From Onchocerca lupi (taxonomy: Eukaryota > Nematoda > Chromadorea > Rhabditida > Onchocercidae): 64,000 bases of DNA. The DNA lies in NCBI GenBank assembly GCA_028564675.1, contig JAOVVO010000149.1, forward strand, positions 1 through 64,000, written 5' to 3'. Positions 13,036-24,400 of this stretch are shown piece by piece (positions within the stretch are counted from its first letter, which is position 1; each line of letters starts with the position of its first letter). The position numbers and the translations under genes are program-made. The notes under the pieces were generated by a model that saw only the letters and a program-made list of their open reading frames with translations, was not told where the DNA came from and made no database searches.

Positions 13036-14521
13036 AATTAAAAGGCCAAAAGAAGTGATATGTCATCAGCTAATGCTTCATACTTAGATATTATTGGAAA
13101 TAATTATACTTTATAATGAATGTAAGCATGTTCATCTACAGTAATATGCTAATTTAATACCAAATACTAAACATTGAATTGATAACTAAAATGAGTTTCT
13201 GATTATTTGTTTTGACTCTGACAAATTTTCGAGTTCTTTTATATATGCAACTAATGATACGTCGATCTTTGGACATGCATTTATCAATTATCAGTTCATG
13301 TATTTTCACTATAACTTATTCAATAACTTTTTGATATTAAGATTTTTGAACTAAAGATGAATAGCTTTTCCGATCACCAACATTTTTAGAAGAGCTAGAA
13401 CGATTCTCGGTCTTTCCCATTAAATCAGTTTTCAATCATCTATCTTTTGTTATCTCTATCGTTTTTATAAATTTTCTATAAAAAGAGTAGCTGAATTTTT
13501 CGGTGTATTAATCAGTTTGTTAAAAATTGATAAAAAAATCAACTTCTATATCTATCACAAGCAATGTAAATCAATGGGATTTTCGCAACGTTGCCAAAAT
13601 TGCTACTTTCAGTATAATTAATATTATGAAAACTTTTTTTTCAGTATAATTAATATTATGAAAACTTTTTTAATTTTGGTAGTTAATAAAAAATGGTAAT
13701 TTTACAATATTAATGGAGAAAATAAAATGTGAAAAAGTCTTTTCAATAATTATCTCTGTTGAAATCATTACTGGAAGGCCATTTCTAAAGGTCGAATTGT
13801 TACTTTATGATTTTTTATTAGTATTAAATTCATTTTTCAGTTATAATTTTGATCATAAAAGAATTTAACTCCAATTCCACCATTATCACAAAATGTTATC
13901 AGCGAGTGCATTAATTTTTGTTACAAAGTCATACCTATTGAATATATCAGACATGGCCATAAATTTATTTATTTCATAGATAGCCGTTCTGCCATGTATA
14001 TATGTATATATCCACAATATATTTAATATCATGAAATTGCACTTCGTTTCAAGTTAACACTTTGAACTCATTTCACCCTTAAATTGCTGAAAGCAGTAAT
14101 CGGAATATCGATTAAAATGCTAGCAGTGATAACATAATTGACAATAAACGGCGAAAAAGGCTATTTATATGAAAGTAATTATACTAATAAGAAATGACAA
14201 CAAAATAGGCAAATTAAATAAGTGGTCGAAGATAGAATTTCAAGAAAAAAAGCAACAGTTTTGATTACAATGCTTATCATTCTTTTCATAAGATGAAATA
14301 ATGAAATCTTAAATGGCATTGTTCTGATTTAACCCCAAATGAAAATTCTGTTCTGTAACCCCTGAGTACTTCTCAAACTAATTCCAAATTGAATATTTCA
14401 AGAATTTATGATTACTTTTTGAAATTGTATGCTATCGAAATAGGTTAAATAGTGTCAGTAAATGATATCAAGTGAATTTTAAAAATGTCAAGTTTAAATT
14501 TTATCATCTCATAAAATCTAC
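13036..14521. other. Intergenic region with small tandem duplication
   Basis: No coding exon is recognised. It contains a tandem duplication of about 32 bases near 13607-13670 and is otherwise AT-rich. It separates CTH from the convergent MSP-like gene. Confidence 0.55.
13607..13672. repeat. Tandem duplication, ~32-base unit
   Basis: The block TTTCAGTATAATTAATATTA plus ATGAAAACTTTTT occurs twice head to tail with identical copies, apart from T-run length. This looks like a recent local duplication. Confidence 0.85.
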
Positions 14522-14712
14522 TCTATATAAATAAAAATGTAAAAGTTCGTTGTGGCTCTTCACACATCGTTGCAAGTTCTTCACCGATGATTTGAATATT
14601 TCTATGCAACGTTGCATTCAAATAGCTTGTGTTTTTATATAGATAAGACGCTTTTTTATGAACTTTTGGGCTAGCTGGAGCCGGCCACGATTCATGTGGC
14701 CGGCTTCAGCCA
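14522..14712 (+). mobile_element. Possible non-autonomous Helitron-like element with GC-rich hairpin
   Basis: Starts with TCTATATAAATAAAAATGTA, a 5' end reminiscent of animal Helitrons, and ends with a GC-rich hairpin: a 14-bp stem at 14675-14688 pairing with 14696-14709 (one G-T wobble), loop GATTCAT. An inner inverted repeat CGTTGCA/TGCAACG lies at 14568-14574 and 14605-14611, the second within the palindrome TGCAACGTTGCA. The GC-rich stem stands out strongly from its AT-rich surroundings. No CTRR terminus is visible after the hairpin and no protein is encoded, so the class is inference; it may be a fragment or another type of element. Confidence 0.4.
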
Positions 14713-14983
14713 GTAAATAAATAAAAATAGTATATGAAGTATAATGCATTCACACAAATTTAGCTTTTTTAGTTCGATTTCATCAATTGCAATCTTACTT
14801 TCATGTCATAATGAAATTTTCTGTTATTCTTTATTTTTATTTTTGAGTATTCAACATGCTTAGATTATTTCATCCATATTTTAGATAAAGTGTTAGAAAT
14901 AATCATTTCACTTGCAAACATATGAAATATATAATAACGAAAAATAGAGAAAGCAGTATTATAAATTGCGACACATATCACTG

Positions 14984-17222
14984 TTAATCATAATTGTGTT
15001 TGCGAGATCTGCGATATTCGTCATCGATGGATTGCAGAATGATAGCTCCAAGGAAGCAACACACGATTACAATAATCCAGAAGAGCGTATCAGGATTTTC
15101 GAGAAAACCTTTCGGACGAGCTGTTTCGCTACCAATATCATTTCTGCAATGTTCAATTCCGAAAGTACGATCCTACGATCATGTCGATACAAGTTATTTT
15201 ATTTTCATAATAAAATGCTTTACTCATTTACTTTTAACATAATATATTTTTCACATAAATTAACGAAGACTATGAAAAAACTTTTGGACATTGAGATGTA
15301 GAAGTCTTACTTCTCAAACAAGCAACATTGATCATTTGATGATCTCAAACTTGATCATTTTTTAATGGTTTCCCCAAAAGTGCAACTATTAATTTTTTTG
15401 CCAGAAGGTACAACTGTCTTCTGCTAAATTCATAATATTACAAAATTTGAGGAAATCTATTTGCAATGATGTGATAAATTATTATTAACTTCAAATCGCT
15501 TTCATCATTTGTTGATCGTTCAGAAATTGCTTCCGATTTAAAGATTATTTTATGAACAGGCAAATCATTTTTAGTACATTCAGCTTCTGGATTTATCACT
15601 GCTAAAAATCATTTTGCTTTCAGATTTATCAGTGCTGAAATTCGTTGATTTTTGGGAGAAAAAAATAATGCCAATTTTTTAAAATTCTGATGTATTATGA
15701 AAGCATTATATGAGCATTTACGTCATATGTAACGCCTAATCAAATATCCACAATTATTCTGGGTAATATAGCTTTTTGACTTTTGAACTGTCAATAGTTT
15801 CAGATTTGATAATTAATGGAGTTTTCAATATTTGAAACTATTTTCTTGGCTCGTCCTACCATTCAATCGACTTATACCATTACCATGGTATCGCTAGCTT
15901 TCATTTATTCGGACCAAAAAACAAAAGTGATTTGGAATAAATATAAATATGTTGGATTGATTACCTTTAAATTTTGCAAATGCATCAGTAACTTCTGCAC
16001 CAGTTGTAACGGCAATTAGTTTTATGAAAAGTTGTAGTTTAGGTGAAGGTACGTCTGTCCACATGCTTATATTTTTAGGTCGTTGCCACATTAAATTCAC
16101 TTGATCGGTTCCAAGCATTCCGATATGCCCAGACATCATTGGTTCAGCCTATTAAAGTTTTTTTGCAAGTAAATATAGTAAACAAGTAAATAGGATGGAT
16201 AAGTGAAAGGAAGAAATTGAAAAACAAATGGAAGAATAAGTTGATTAAAATAACTATGAAAATTGTCAGTCAAAGAATGTGTGATAAATTAATTTAAAAG
16301 TTTTCTCATCATATAAATAGCAATGCAATGCAAGAATAAAGAATGGTCAGTGTTGAAAAAGTGGCCAGAATTTTAGTATAAATATATATGGTGTAAACAA
16401 GAAATGACAAATTTTAGTAACTTTATGATTGGATTAGCCACTTTCTCATTATTTACTTACAAAACAGTACCTTAATAGCATTATCGGTACATTTCAATAT
16501 CCATTGTAACTGATGATTGCTATTGTTACATAATAAAAGTTTCACATGTGCCACAGTTGGTTGTTCTTTCTCTACAGCAAATTTCAGAAGACTAGAAGGA
16601 AGCAAAAAATTTATTAGTGAGGATTTGAATTTTTTTACTTTTTTTTTTAATGATTTATTAAGAAGTGTTACTGGAATAACAAGATAGTTTCGTTTTTGAT
16701 AGATTTTCTTATAGGTGATAAATTTATGATATCACAAATTTTTTATAAATATCGCAATTTTCAGTTAATTGAAAAATCGCTCTTTTTTCGTGCTTTAGTT
16801 TTCTAACATTATACGAGAACAAACCTTCTGCGGAGTGGTTTTTTTTCTTTATTTTTAGATTCTACTGTATAATCGTTCCTGAAATTAACCGAATTTTTCG
16901 GTAGATTAGCACTATTATCAATCAGATTTCAATAATTCGAATGAGGTTACATTAATGGATCAATCATATTTTTTTTCTAGTTCAAAATGATTGAAATCAT
17001 TGTTTGTTAGTCCAATTCAAGGCAACTTTTCAATTTTTAGTTTTTACTTATTTTAAATTAAACTTTAATCACTTCCCGTTTGAATTGAACTTGAAAGCTT
17101 TCTTGAGGAGAAAGCATTGTTTAATTGCCATCGATTTTCTTAACACTTTTCTAGCAGTTGAAATTTGAAATTCACTTCGTCTCGTACTATTGAAATGCTT
17201 ACTTCAAAGCCATCATCGACAT
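14984..17222 (-). CDS. MSP-like domain protein with C-terminal membrane helix (copy A)
   Basis: Exons (minus, in order): 17203-17222 (tentative), 16471-16591, 15965-16148, 15490-15601 and 14984-15143, phases 2,0,1,2, about 198 residues. Seen: a beta-rich segment with VKLLLCNNSNHQLQWILKC, then NLMWQRPK, resembling the first strands of a PapD-like MSP domain, and a C-terminal helix LFWIIVIVCCFLGAIIL followed by a short basic tail. This topology is like VAP proteins: domain in the cytosol, anchored at the C terminus, probably in the ER or plasma membrane (inference). Paralogue of the gene at 18615-20707: same exon order and phases, and an identical 184-base third exon. Odd: the fourth exon must use an acceptor 33 bases inside the position expected from copy B, because the longer form has an in-frame TGA (15609-15611). 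The first exon is weak, so this could be a decaying copy. Confidence 0.55.
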
Positions 17223-18614
17223 TATTCAAGCTTGAAAACTTCGAACAACCTTTCTCTTACCTTTTCAGTCTATAAGAATGAATATAGAAGGAACAATTTC
17301 CGCTTTATAAATACATATCGCCATGATAATTATCCTATGTAAGATGTTTCGGTTATAAAAAGTTCCACTTTCATACTAATGATTCACTTATTTGCTCTTC
17401 ACGTACGTGGGTACCGATCGATTTATTGATTCACATATTTCGCTGACAAATTCATTTTTATACAAGCAGAAGCGCAGAAACGCCATTCCAATGTACTGGA
17501 GTGTCTTCGAAAATCAAAGAAAGAAATACTTAAGATTTCCAACAATCAAAATTGTAAGCCTACTTGGGCTTGCGATTTGATGAGAAATAACTTTTTGCGC
17601 CTTTACTTATAATAGAAAATTTCGTTGGCTTAGAATATTTCAATATTTCTCATATTCCTTGATTTCTTGAGAGTGATTATTTCCCTAATATATTTTCTTT
17701 AATTCCCATTAATAAATCTTGGATAAGATTTTGAGGAATTTGTTTTAAATTTGCGTAAATATTTGTTATTTCATCGTTTATTTGATTTAATACACTTTTC
17801 TTGACGCAAGCAATAATTAAGATAGCCAAGAAGGAAAATCTTGATTGATATGATTATTTGCTATTTTTGAAAGCAACTTAAAAGAACTTCATCTTAGAAC
17901 AACAACTAGCAACTTAGAATTTAGAACAATTTAAAAAAACCCAGTAATAATTCTTGGATGTTATCAAGATTTCTCAACATAATCAGATTATTCAAGATAG
18001 TAAATCGTTGAGATGCGATGTTAAATTTCATTTCTGATATATTTTTCAACGACTGAAACTTATGCTGAATAATTTTTTGTTCTTATTAAGTAATAAAAAA
18101 TTTATTTCTTTTTATTATAATGAAAAATGTGGAACAATCAAATTTATTAAATTGAATCATAAAAATTTTCAACCAAATTGTTGAAACTATGCAAAAAAAC
18201 GGAACTGACTTCCTAGAAATAATTTATGCACAAAAAATAAAGTTTTCAAAATAGTTCACTTATACAATCATCAGCGCATGTATGACATTGCTTTTAATTT
18301 ATCGTTGAAAACAGCCAAGTTTTGGCTGTTTTTTAATCATTCGAATTTTTGAAAAATTTGACATATCACAAACTTATATGCGTGTGGAAACCTTATATGT
18401 AGATATATGAAAATCTCTACCATTTTGAGTCAAATTTTGAATTTTGGATTGCGCTGTGGTACTGCACTTTTTCTTCTAAATTGCATTATAGCAGACTGCG
18501 GCATGAATTGTACCACAGTGGATCATTTAGTTTATTTGACAAAAATTAAGCAATTCAACATCAGAAGTCAATAATATAGTTGTGACGGAAGAATTCGGAG
18601 CAGTTGATCATCTT
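17223..18614. other. Spacer between the two MSP-like genes
   Basis: I see no further convincing exon. It should hold the promoter of copy A and the 3' end of copy B. Short open frames on both strands have no recognisable content. Confidence 0.5.
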
Positions 18615-20707
18615 CTAAAACTCATTATTTTCAGAGAGAATTTTCATGAGAAAAGTAAACAGCAAGCATAGTAAAAGTACGAGAATCCAATAGATTCTTT
18701 GTGAATCATCCAGAAAATTTTCATCTTTTATTTTCGTCTGTATTTCGCGACTGACATCATCAGTTTTCGTTCTGCAAAAATATCGCTAAGAAATTCATAC
18801 TAATTTCAAATTTATTTACAACTTTCTTCATACGTCACGTGTATCGCGTGCCCTTTTTATCCTTACGAATGATATCACGAAAGAACTATGACATGCAAGT
18901 AAACTGATAGAGAATTACTGACATAAATATTGTAGACTTCCCTTTTCTTAATATCTTGTCAGGAAGTTCCGAGTTCAATATTACTTTATGAATTGGTGGT
19001 TCTTCTGCTGTACATACTGCATTCGGATCAACAGCCGCTGTAATAACTATTAATTTTGTAAAATGCGAATCTAAAAGTAAATAACCTTGCTCTTCCTTTC
19101 TGATCTTCAGTTATTTTGAATTTTGATAAAAGATCATCCCACAACGCTTCACTAATATATAATTGATTTTAACTATAAAGGAGCGAAGATAACTTCATGA
19201 TACCCCGAAATTTACTACTTGCTTCTCCGACGATTTTTCCAGTTTCGCTAACCAATAATTTAATTTGTAGCATCATTTTCAACACAGATAATTCACGCCA
19301 AGAATTGTAAGGTTTGGGACGTTGCCAAATTAGAGTACATTCATTGGTATCAAATGCTTTGATCAGTCCGGATGCTTTGGGATATGCCTAGTGATGTAAT
19401 ATTAGATAAAAGTTTTTAATTCTCTATAAGTTTCATTTTTTGTTAAGAATTTATTTCGCGAACAAATAAGTAAAAGTGGTGGCATCAGAAGGTCAAATAT
19501 TCTCACGTAGTGGTGTATGTTTATAAGTATATTATCAAAATGCTGCATGTGAAGATAATATATGCGCTGCTTATATGCGTTCGCCGTTTAAAGTGTAATT
19601 GTTATTCACGTAACCCATTAGTACAACATTATCATGATTCTTTCCATCTTTATCACGTAAGGCAGTTTTTGATATAAACATCTCCAAAAGTGTATTAAAG
19701 TATTATTGTGGATGTAGTATCATTGGAAAATTACAACGTGAGGAAACGTGAAATCATACTCTTCAAACGACGTAACTTTTAAACAAATGCCGATGTTATC
19801 ACGTCACAGTATTGCGTATAAACTCAATTGAGTAATGTGGAAATGTAAGAAAGGGTCATCTCGTTAAATTCACACGTGCATCCTATCAGAGGAAATTTAA
19901 AGTTTAAAGGAATGAATGGTTTTTTCTTTTCTCCGCTTTCGATATTTCTTTACCTGTATATTGTCATTATGCGCACATTTGATGACCCATTCTACCAATC
20001 GTTTGCTGTTGTTAAAAAATGAAAGCTTGACTCGTGCGAGATTCGGCTGCTTTTTTTCACGAGCAAATTTTACAAAACTGTTTTAAAAAAAAGTATAAAG
20101 AAAAAGCACTATGTTCTCAATTCCTTCCTTATCGATATTTTGCAGTTAAGAATTCTATTTATAATATTTATAAATGGTTTTCATAAATTTATTGGTAACA
20201 CAATCTAGTATCATTGTATCATATCCATATATTATCGCATCATCTAACATTATCCATAAAAATTAGCTATCTTTTTTAGAACTTATCTTATTGACGTGAT
20301 TACTATCAATCTACACAATATTGTCTGTCTTCTGTGGCTTACTTGCGTGTTTCTCCTCTTTCCAATTCCGCGTACATACCTTCCGTTGCAGTTACTACAT
20401 CAAGATTATTTGTCGCATCGGAATGATAATCATGATCCGAGAAGGCTGTTCTGAAATCCAGAATATTTTGCTGAACATCAAAATTTGCTTCTTTTTTGCT
20501 TGTTTGCACCATCCATTACTTCGCTTACATGTTCGATAACTTGGCAATCTCTTTTGCAATGAAAAATTTGAAACAAATGTACATCATGTATGCAGTAGTT
20601 ACATAGCTCAACGAGGTCCTGATCTGATTACAAATGATAACTGAGACTATCCGATACTGCAAATATTGGACATCTAATGACAAGACTAACTTAACAGAAG
20701 CGGCCAT
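18615..20707 (-). CDS. MSP-like domain protein with C-terminal membrane helix (copy B)
   Basis: Exons (minus, in order): 20658-20707, 19954-20077, 19204-19387, 18923-19070 and 18615-18771, about 220 residues, all phases consistent. Seen: N-terminal KLVLSLDVQYL followed by VKFAREKKQPN, ARVKLSFFNNSKRLVEWVIK and TLIWQRPK, matching the strand pattern of an MSP (PapD-like) domain; a hydrophilic linker; then IYWILVLLLCLLFTFLM as a single membrane helix near the C terminus. Known: MSP-domain proteins with a tail anchor include VAP, which bridges membranes, while soluble relatives work in nematode sperm. The family here is related only by fold, and I cannot name an orthologue. It is tandem with and homologous to copy A, about 1.4 kb away in the same direction, so it arose by local duplication. 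The membrane helix is certain; the MSP call is moderate. Confidence 0.65.
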
Positions 20708-21451
20708 AAATATCTACCAAACAACAATAAAATAATGAATATCTTTGTATTTCAATATATTTTATATACATTCAATCTCATTTACATAATAACGGAGTAT
20801 ACTTTGAGTTTTATTTTGTATTCTATTTTAGACTTCTTTTTTTTCTAAAATTTACTTTCTAAAAAATATATTTTTTTCAAACATTTGTTTTTTTCTAAAG
20901 TTTAGCATAAGATAATTCAGTGGTTTGTATTGAAGAAGTCAAAGTTCAAATCTGTTCTGAGTAAAATGGACTTTTGAATCAATTAGATAATTATGGTAAT
21001 TGCAAAATAGTTTTCATTCCTGATGTTTGTAACATTCATCACAGAAAACATCAATCTATCCAAAATATATCGATCCCCCACCCACAAGATTAGTAGTCGG
21101 GAAATTTGAAGATGAGACATGAATCTTGTTAAGCTGATAATGCTTAAATATGATGTAGAGAGAGACGAGGAGAACTTCACCAATACTTCCGAGGACAACT
21201 CCACTCTCCAAAATAAATAGTCGCAAATACATCTGAAATAACCCACTCTCGGAAAAATGACATGACATCGCATTCCAGCATCGCTTCTGGGCTTATTTGA
21301 AAAAAAGCGACGCGGGCAGCAAGGACGTTTTCAGTACGTGATTGCCTTCTGCACGTTAACCGAGGATTCTGCAATTTTTTGCTACTTTGTTATTGGCCAG
21401 GATTTAGCATCACAAAAGTATGTTTAGGAACGTTTGAAACCATTAAATGTA
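20708..21451. other. Divergent promoter region, MSP-like gene and NOC2
   Basis: About 740 bases separate the start of MSP-like copy B (minus) from the NOC2 ATG (plus). A candidate trans-splice acceptor, GTTTAG, ends at 21427, 24 bases before the NOC2 ATG. Overlapping minus-strand open frames at 20983-21374 have no recognised content and no supporting splice context. Confidence 0.5.
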
Positions 21452-24400
21452 ATGACTAACATGGGAGATATCAGTCGAAGCAATGTGAAAGTGCGGAAGA
21501 GGCAAGGAAATGCCGAGGCTCAGAGGTGCTCAAAGCGGAGAAAGGAGTTGAAAAACGAGCAGATGGACGAAGAGTTGGAAAACGAAGAAACAAATGAAGA
21601 GCTGGAAAATGAAGAGACGGACGAGGAATCAACGCTTGGCGGTAAATTTGAGATTAAATTTCTATTTATTCTTCTGCAGTGATTATCATAATTATCAAAT
21701 TTATCATTGCAGTTATTTGTAACTCATGCTTTTAAAACTCATAGCATTCGCTTTATCATTAATGCTAAAATTTGCAACCACAGTTTTTTGAAATGTAAGT
21801 TTCTATACATGTCAGTGCCGTTCCATTCTATTTTTGGGTTATTGCAGATACAGAAGATTTAACACTATCTACTCATAAGAAACAATTAGTCGAGCTTGCT
21901 GAAAAAGATCCGGAATTTTACAAATTTTTAAAGGAACAGGAATCTGACTTATTACACTTTGATGATTCGGATTCTGATGTGGAGGAAGGTAAACTGTTTC
22001 GCAGAATATTTCGAGCATTTTTTTTCCTAGTAATTTTTGTAGAGTTTTATTTTCTAAAATCATCGTAATATACATCCCAGATAGTCTATATAGCTTGTTA
22101 GAGAAGTTTATTAGATTCCAGTATTTAATGCATCTCTTAAAAGTCTATCCATTGTGAAACTCTAAATGGTATGAATCTACTTTTCTGTTTGTAAAACCAT
22201 TTTTCAGAAAGAAAATCGAACTCCGATCTAAATTTGTTATTTTTGTAGATTCGCATCATGAAATTGGTAGTGAAGATGAAAAGTTCGAAGAGAACAAAAA
22301 TCTAAGAAGGGATTCAACGGGACGGAAAGTAATCGACTTGGATTTTGTAACCAATTTGCAAAATTCGCTTTTACAAAAGGTGCCTTTTTAAATGCAGAAT
22401 TTGTTCTCTACCCGTTGTATTCTAACCTATTTGGAAGAGATCATAAACAAAGCAATCTTTTGTCTACTTTCTTGATTGTATGAGATTGTATGAGTATGAG
22501 AGACTGAAAAGATTGCATGTTCGATGCAATACATCTTCATAATTATTTTTCGGGCGAGGCTAGGTATGTTATTGGAATTCATTAGATACTGGAAAAGTAT
22601 TTATTCAAAAAGCAGTGTATTACATAATTTTCTTTGAAAATTTTTTAAAGGATCGACCGGAACTGGCAGTAATTCATCAAATGGTTGCTGCATTTACGGC
22701 TTGTGTAGCACGAGTTGGTGCCGATATTGAACCTCCAAGCTATGTGATTAATGACAGTGATGTGTTTGAAAGCGTTGTACGACTATGTTTCACATACCTG
22801 GGCAAATCTCTGTTTTCATTAATAGGTCATATTAAGACTGAAGCGGATGAAGAAGAGCCAGATTCAAAGTTCAAAAAAGTTGGAAAGTATAAAACGAAAC
22901 AATATCGATGCTTAAAAAAATATGGTAACATAGTAAAAAGCTATCTTCATGGTCTTTTGCAGGTAATTCATTTTATCATTCATAATAGGAAAATCGATAA
23001 TCTGTAAAATAACCTTACGAAAGTTATATGTTCAAATTCATTATTACTATTATATGATTGTGACGCCAATGCAATTAACATATTTGCACTATTGGCAGCC
23101 ATATAGTAAAATTATAAATTTAATGATGCAAAAGACATCCCTCATTTTTCCATTCTTGATTTCTCTGAAATACCCTCGTATTACAATCGAGATTACAACT
23201 TTAAATATATCACATCATATTGAAATGAAATTTGCCTTAAAAATCCTGAATTTATTGTACTGTAATTAAAAAGTAGCGGAAAGTGTAGTTTATGAATCTG
23301 TATTGATGATCAAGAGTTCTGATTCTTTCAAATATGTTACCAATAGCTTTATATTTTTGAATTGTAGTTCTTGAACGAAATCCAGACATCAAATGTCACT
23401 GTGTGTACATTGCGTGCAATCACTGATTTGCTCGAATTATACATTCATTTCCCAAAACTTACTCGAAATCTTACAAAGGTCAGTTGAAGTTTGTCAGATT
23501 ACATGCTCACAAGACATTAGGATTCCGTTATCTATGTGAATTTCAAGATTTAATTTGATATTTCCCACTGTTTGTATACTTCTCATTCTTTTTTTTCTAA
23601 TTATATTTGAAAATTGACATTTCGATAAGGAAAACTGAATGATCTTCAGACAGTGATTAAAATTTGGAGTCGGCGTACGGACGAATGTCGTTGTGCAGCT
23701 TTTTTAGCTCTGTGTAAGCTGATCAGAATACATAAAAGTAGTTTTCCTGCACTAATCAAGGTTAGAAATAATTGATTCTAAACTAAGCATGGAGAATTTC
23801 TGATCTAATGAATTCGTTTGCAAGTGATTCAGCATAGATTTTGGAGGAAGTTTATAATACTAGTTGTAAAACAGCGTAAGTTAATAAAATTTTTCAAGTT
23901 TTGTAAAAAAGAAAAGGGAAAGGTGCAAGATGAATTGGGGATTTAATTTAATCGTATTTTCGTTGCAAAGTTTCCTTTAGCGATGTTATTTGGAATATGT
24001 AATGAATGTTCGAGATGTGAAAGCAGAATCGTGGCCTCTGATTGTACTTATGCAGAAATCTTTCGCCGAATTGTGTCTGACATATCCAGAAATAGCATAT
24101 CAATATACATTCGTGTATATCAGGCAAACGGCAATACATCTTAGGAACGCAATGATAGCGAAACGAAAGGTTACTTATTGACTTTCCGGGTAAAATTCGT
24201 AATTGTTGGGATGGTATTGATGAAACAATGGCACTCAAATCTTTTCTCGACAAAGCTGAAATAAAGAATTGGAATAAATTTTTAAAAATCATAATTTGAA
24301 ATCAGCCAAAAGCATGAAATTAATCAAAGATATGGAGGGAAATTTAACATGCTGAGGAACTTTTTAGACTTATTCTCTGCCTCGATTTAGCTGTTTATAA

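Noticed and set aside
23838..23875. Possible extra NOC2 exon (ATTTTGGAGG...)
   Set aside because: It has splice-like ends, but it would leave phase 2 where the next exon needs phase 0, and the flanking exons align to NOC2 without it.
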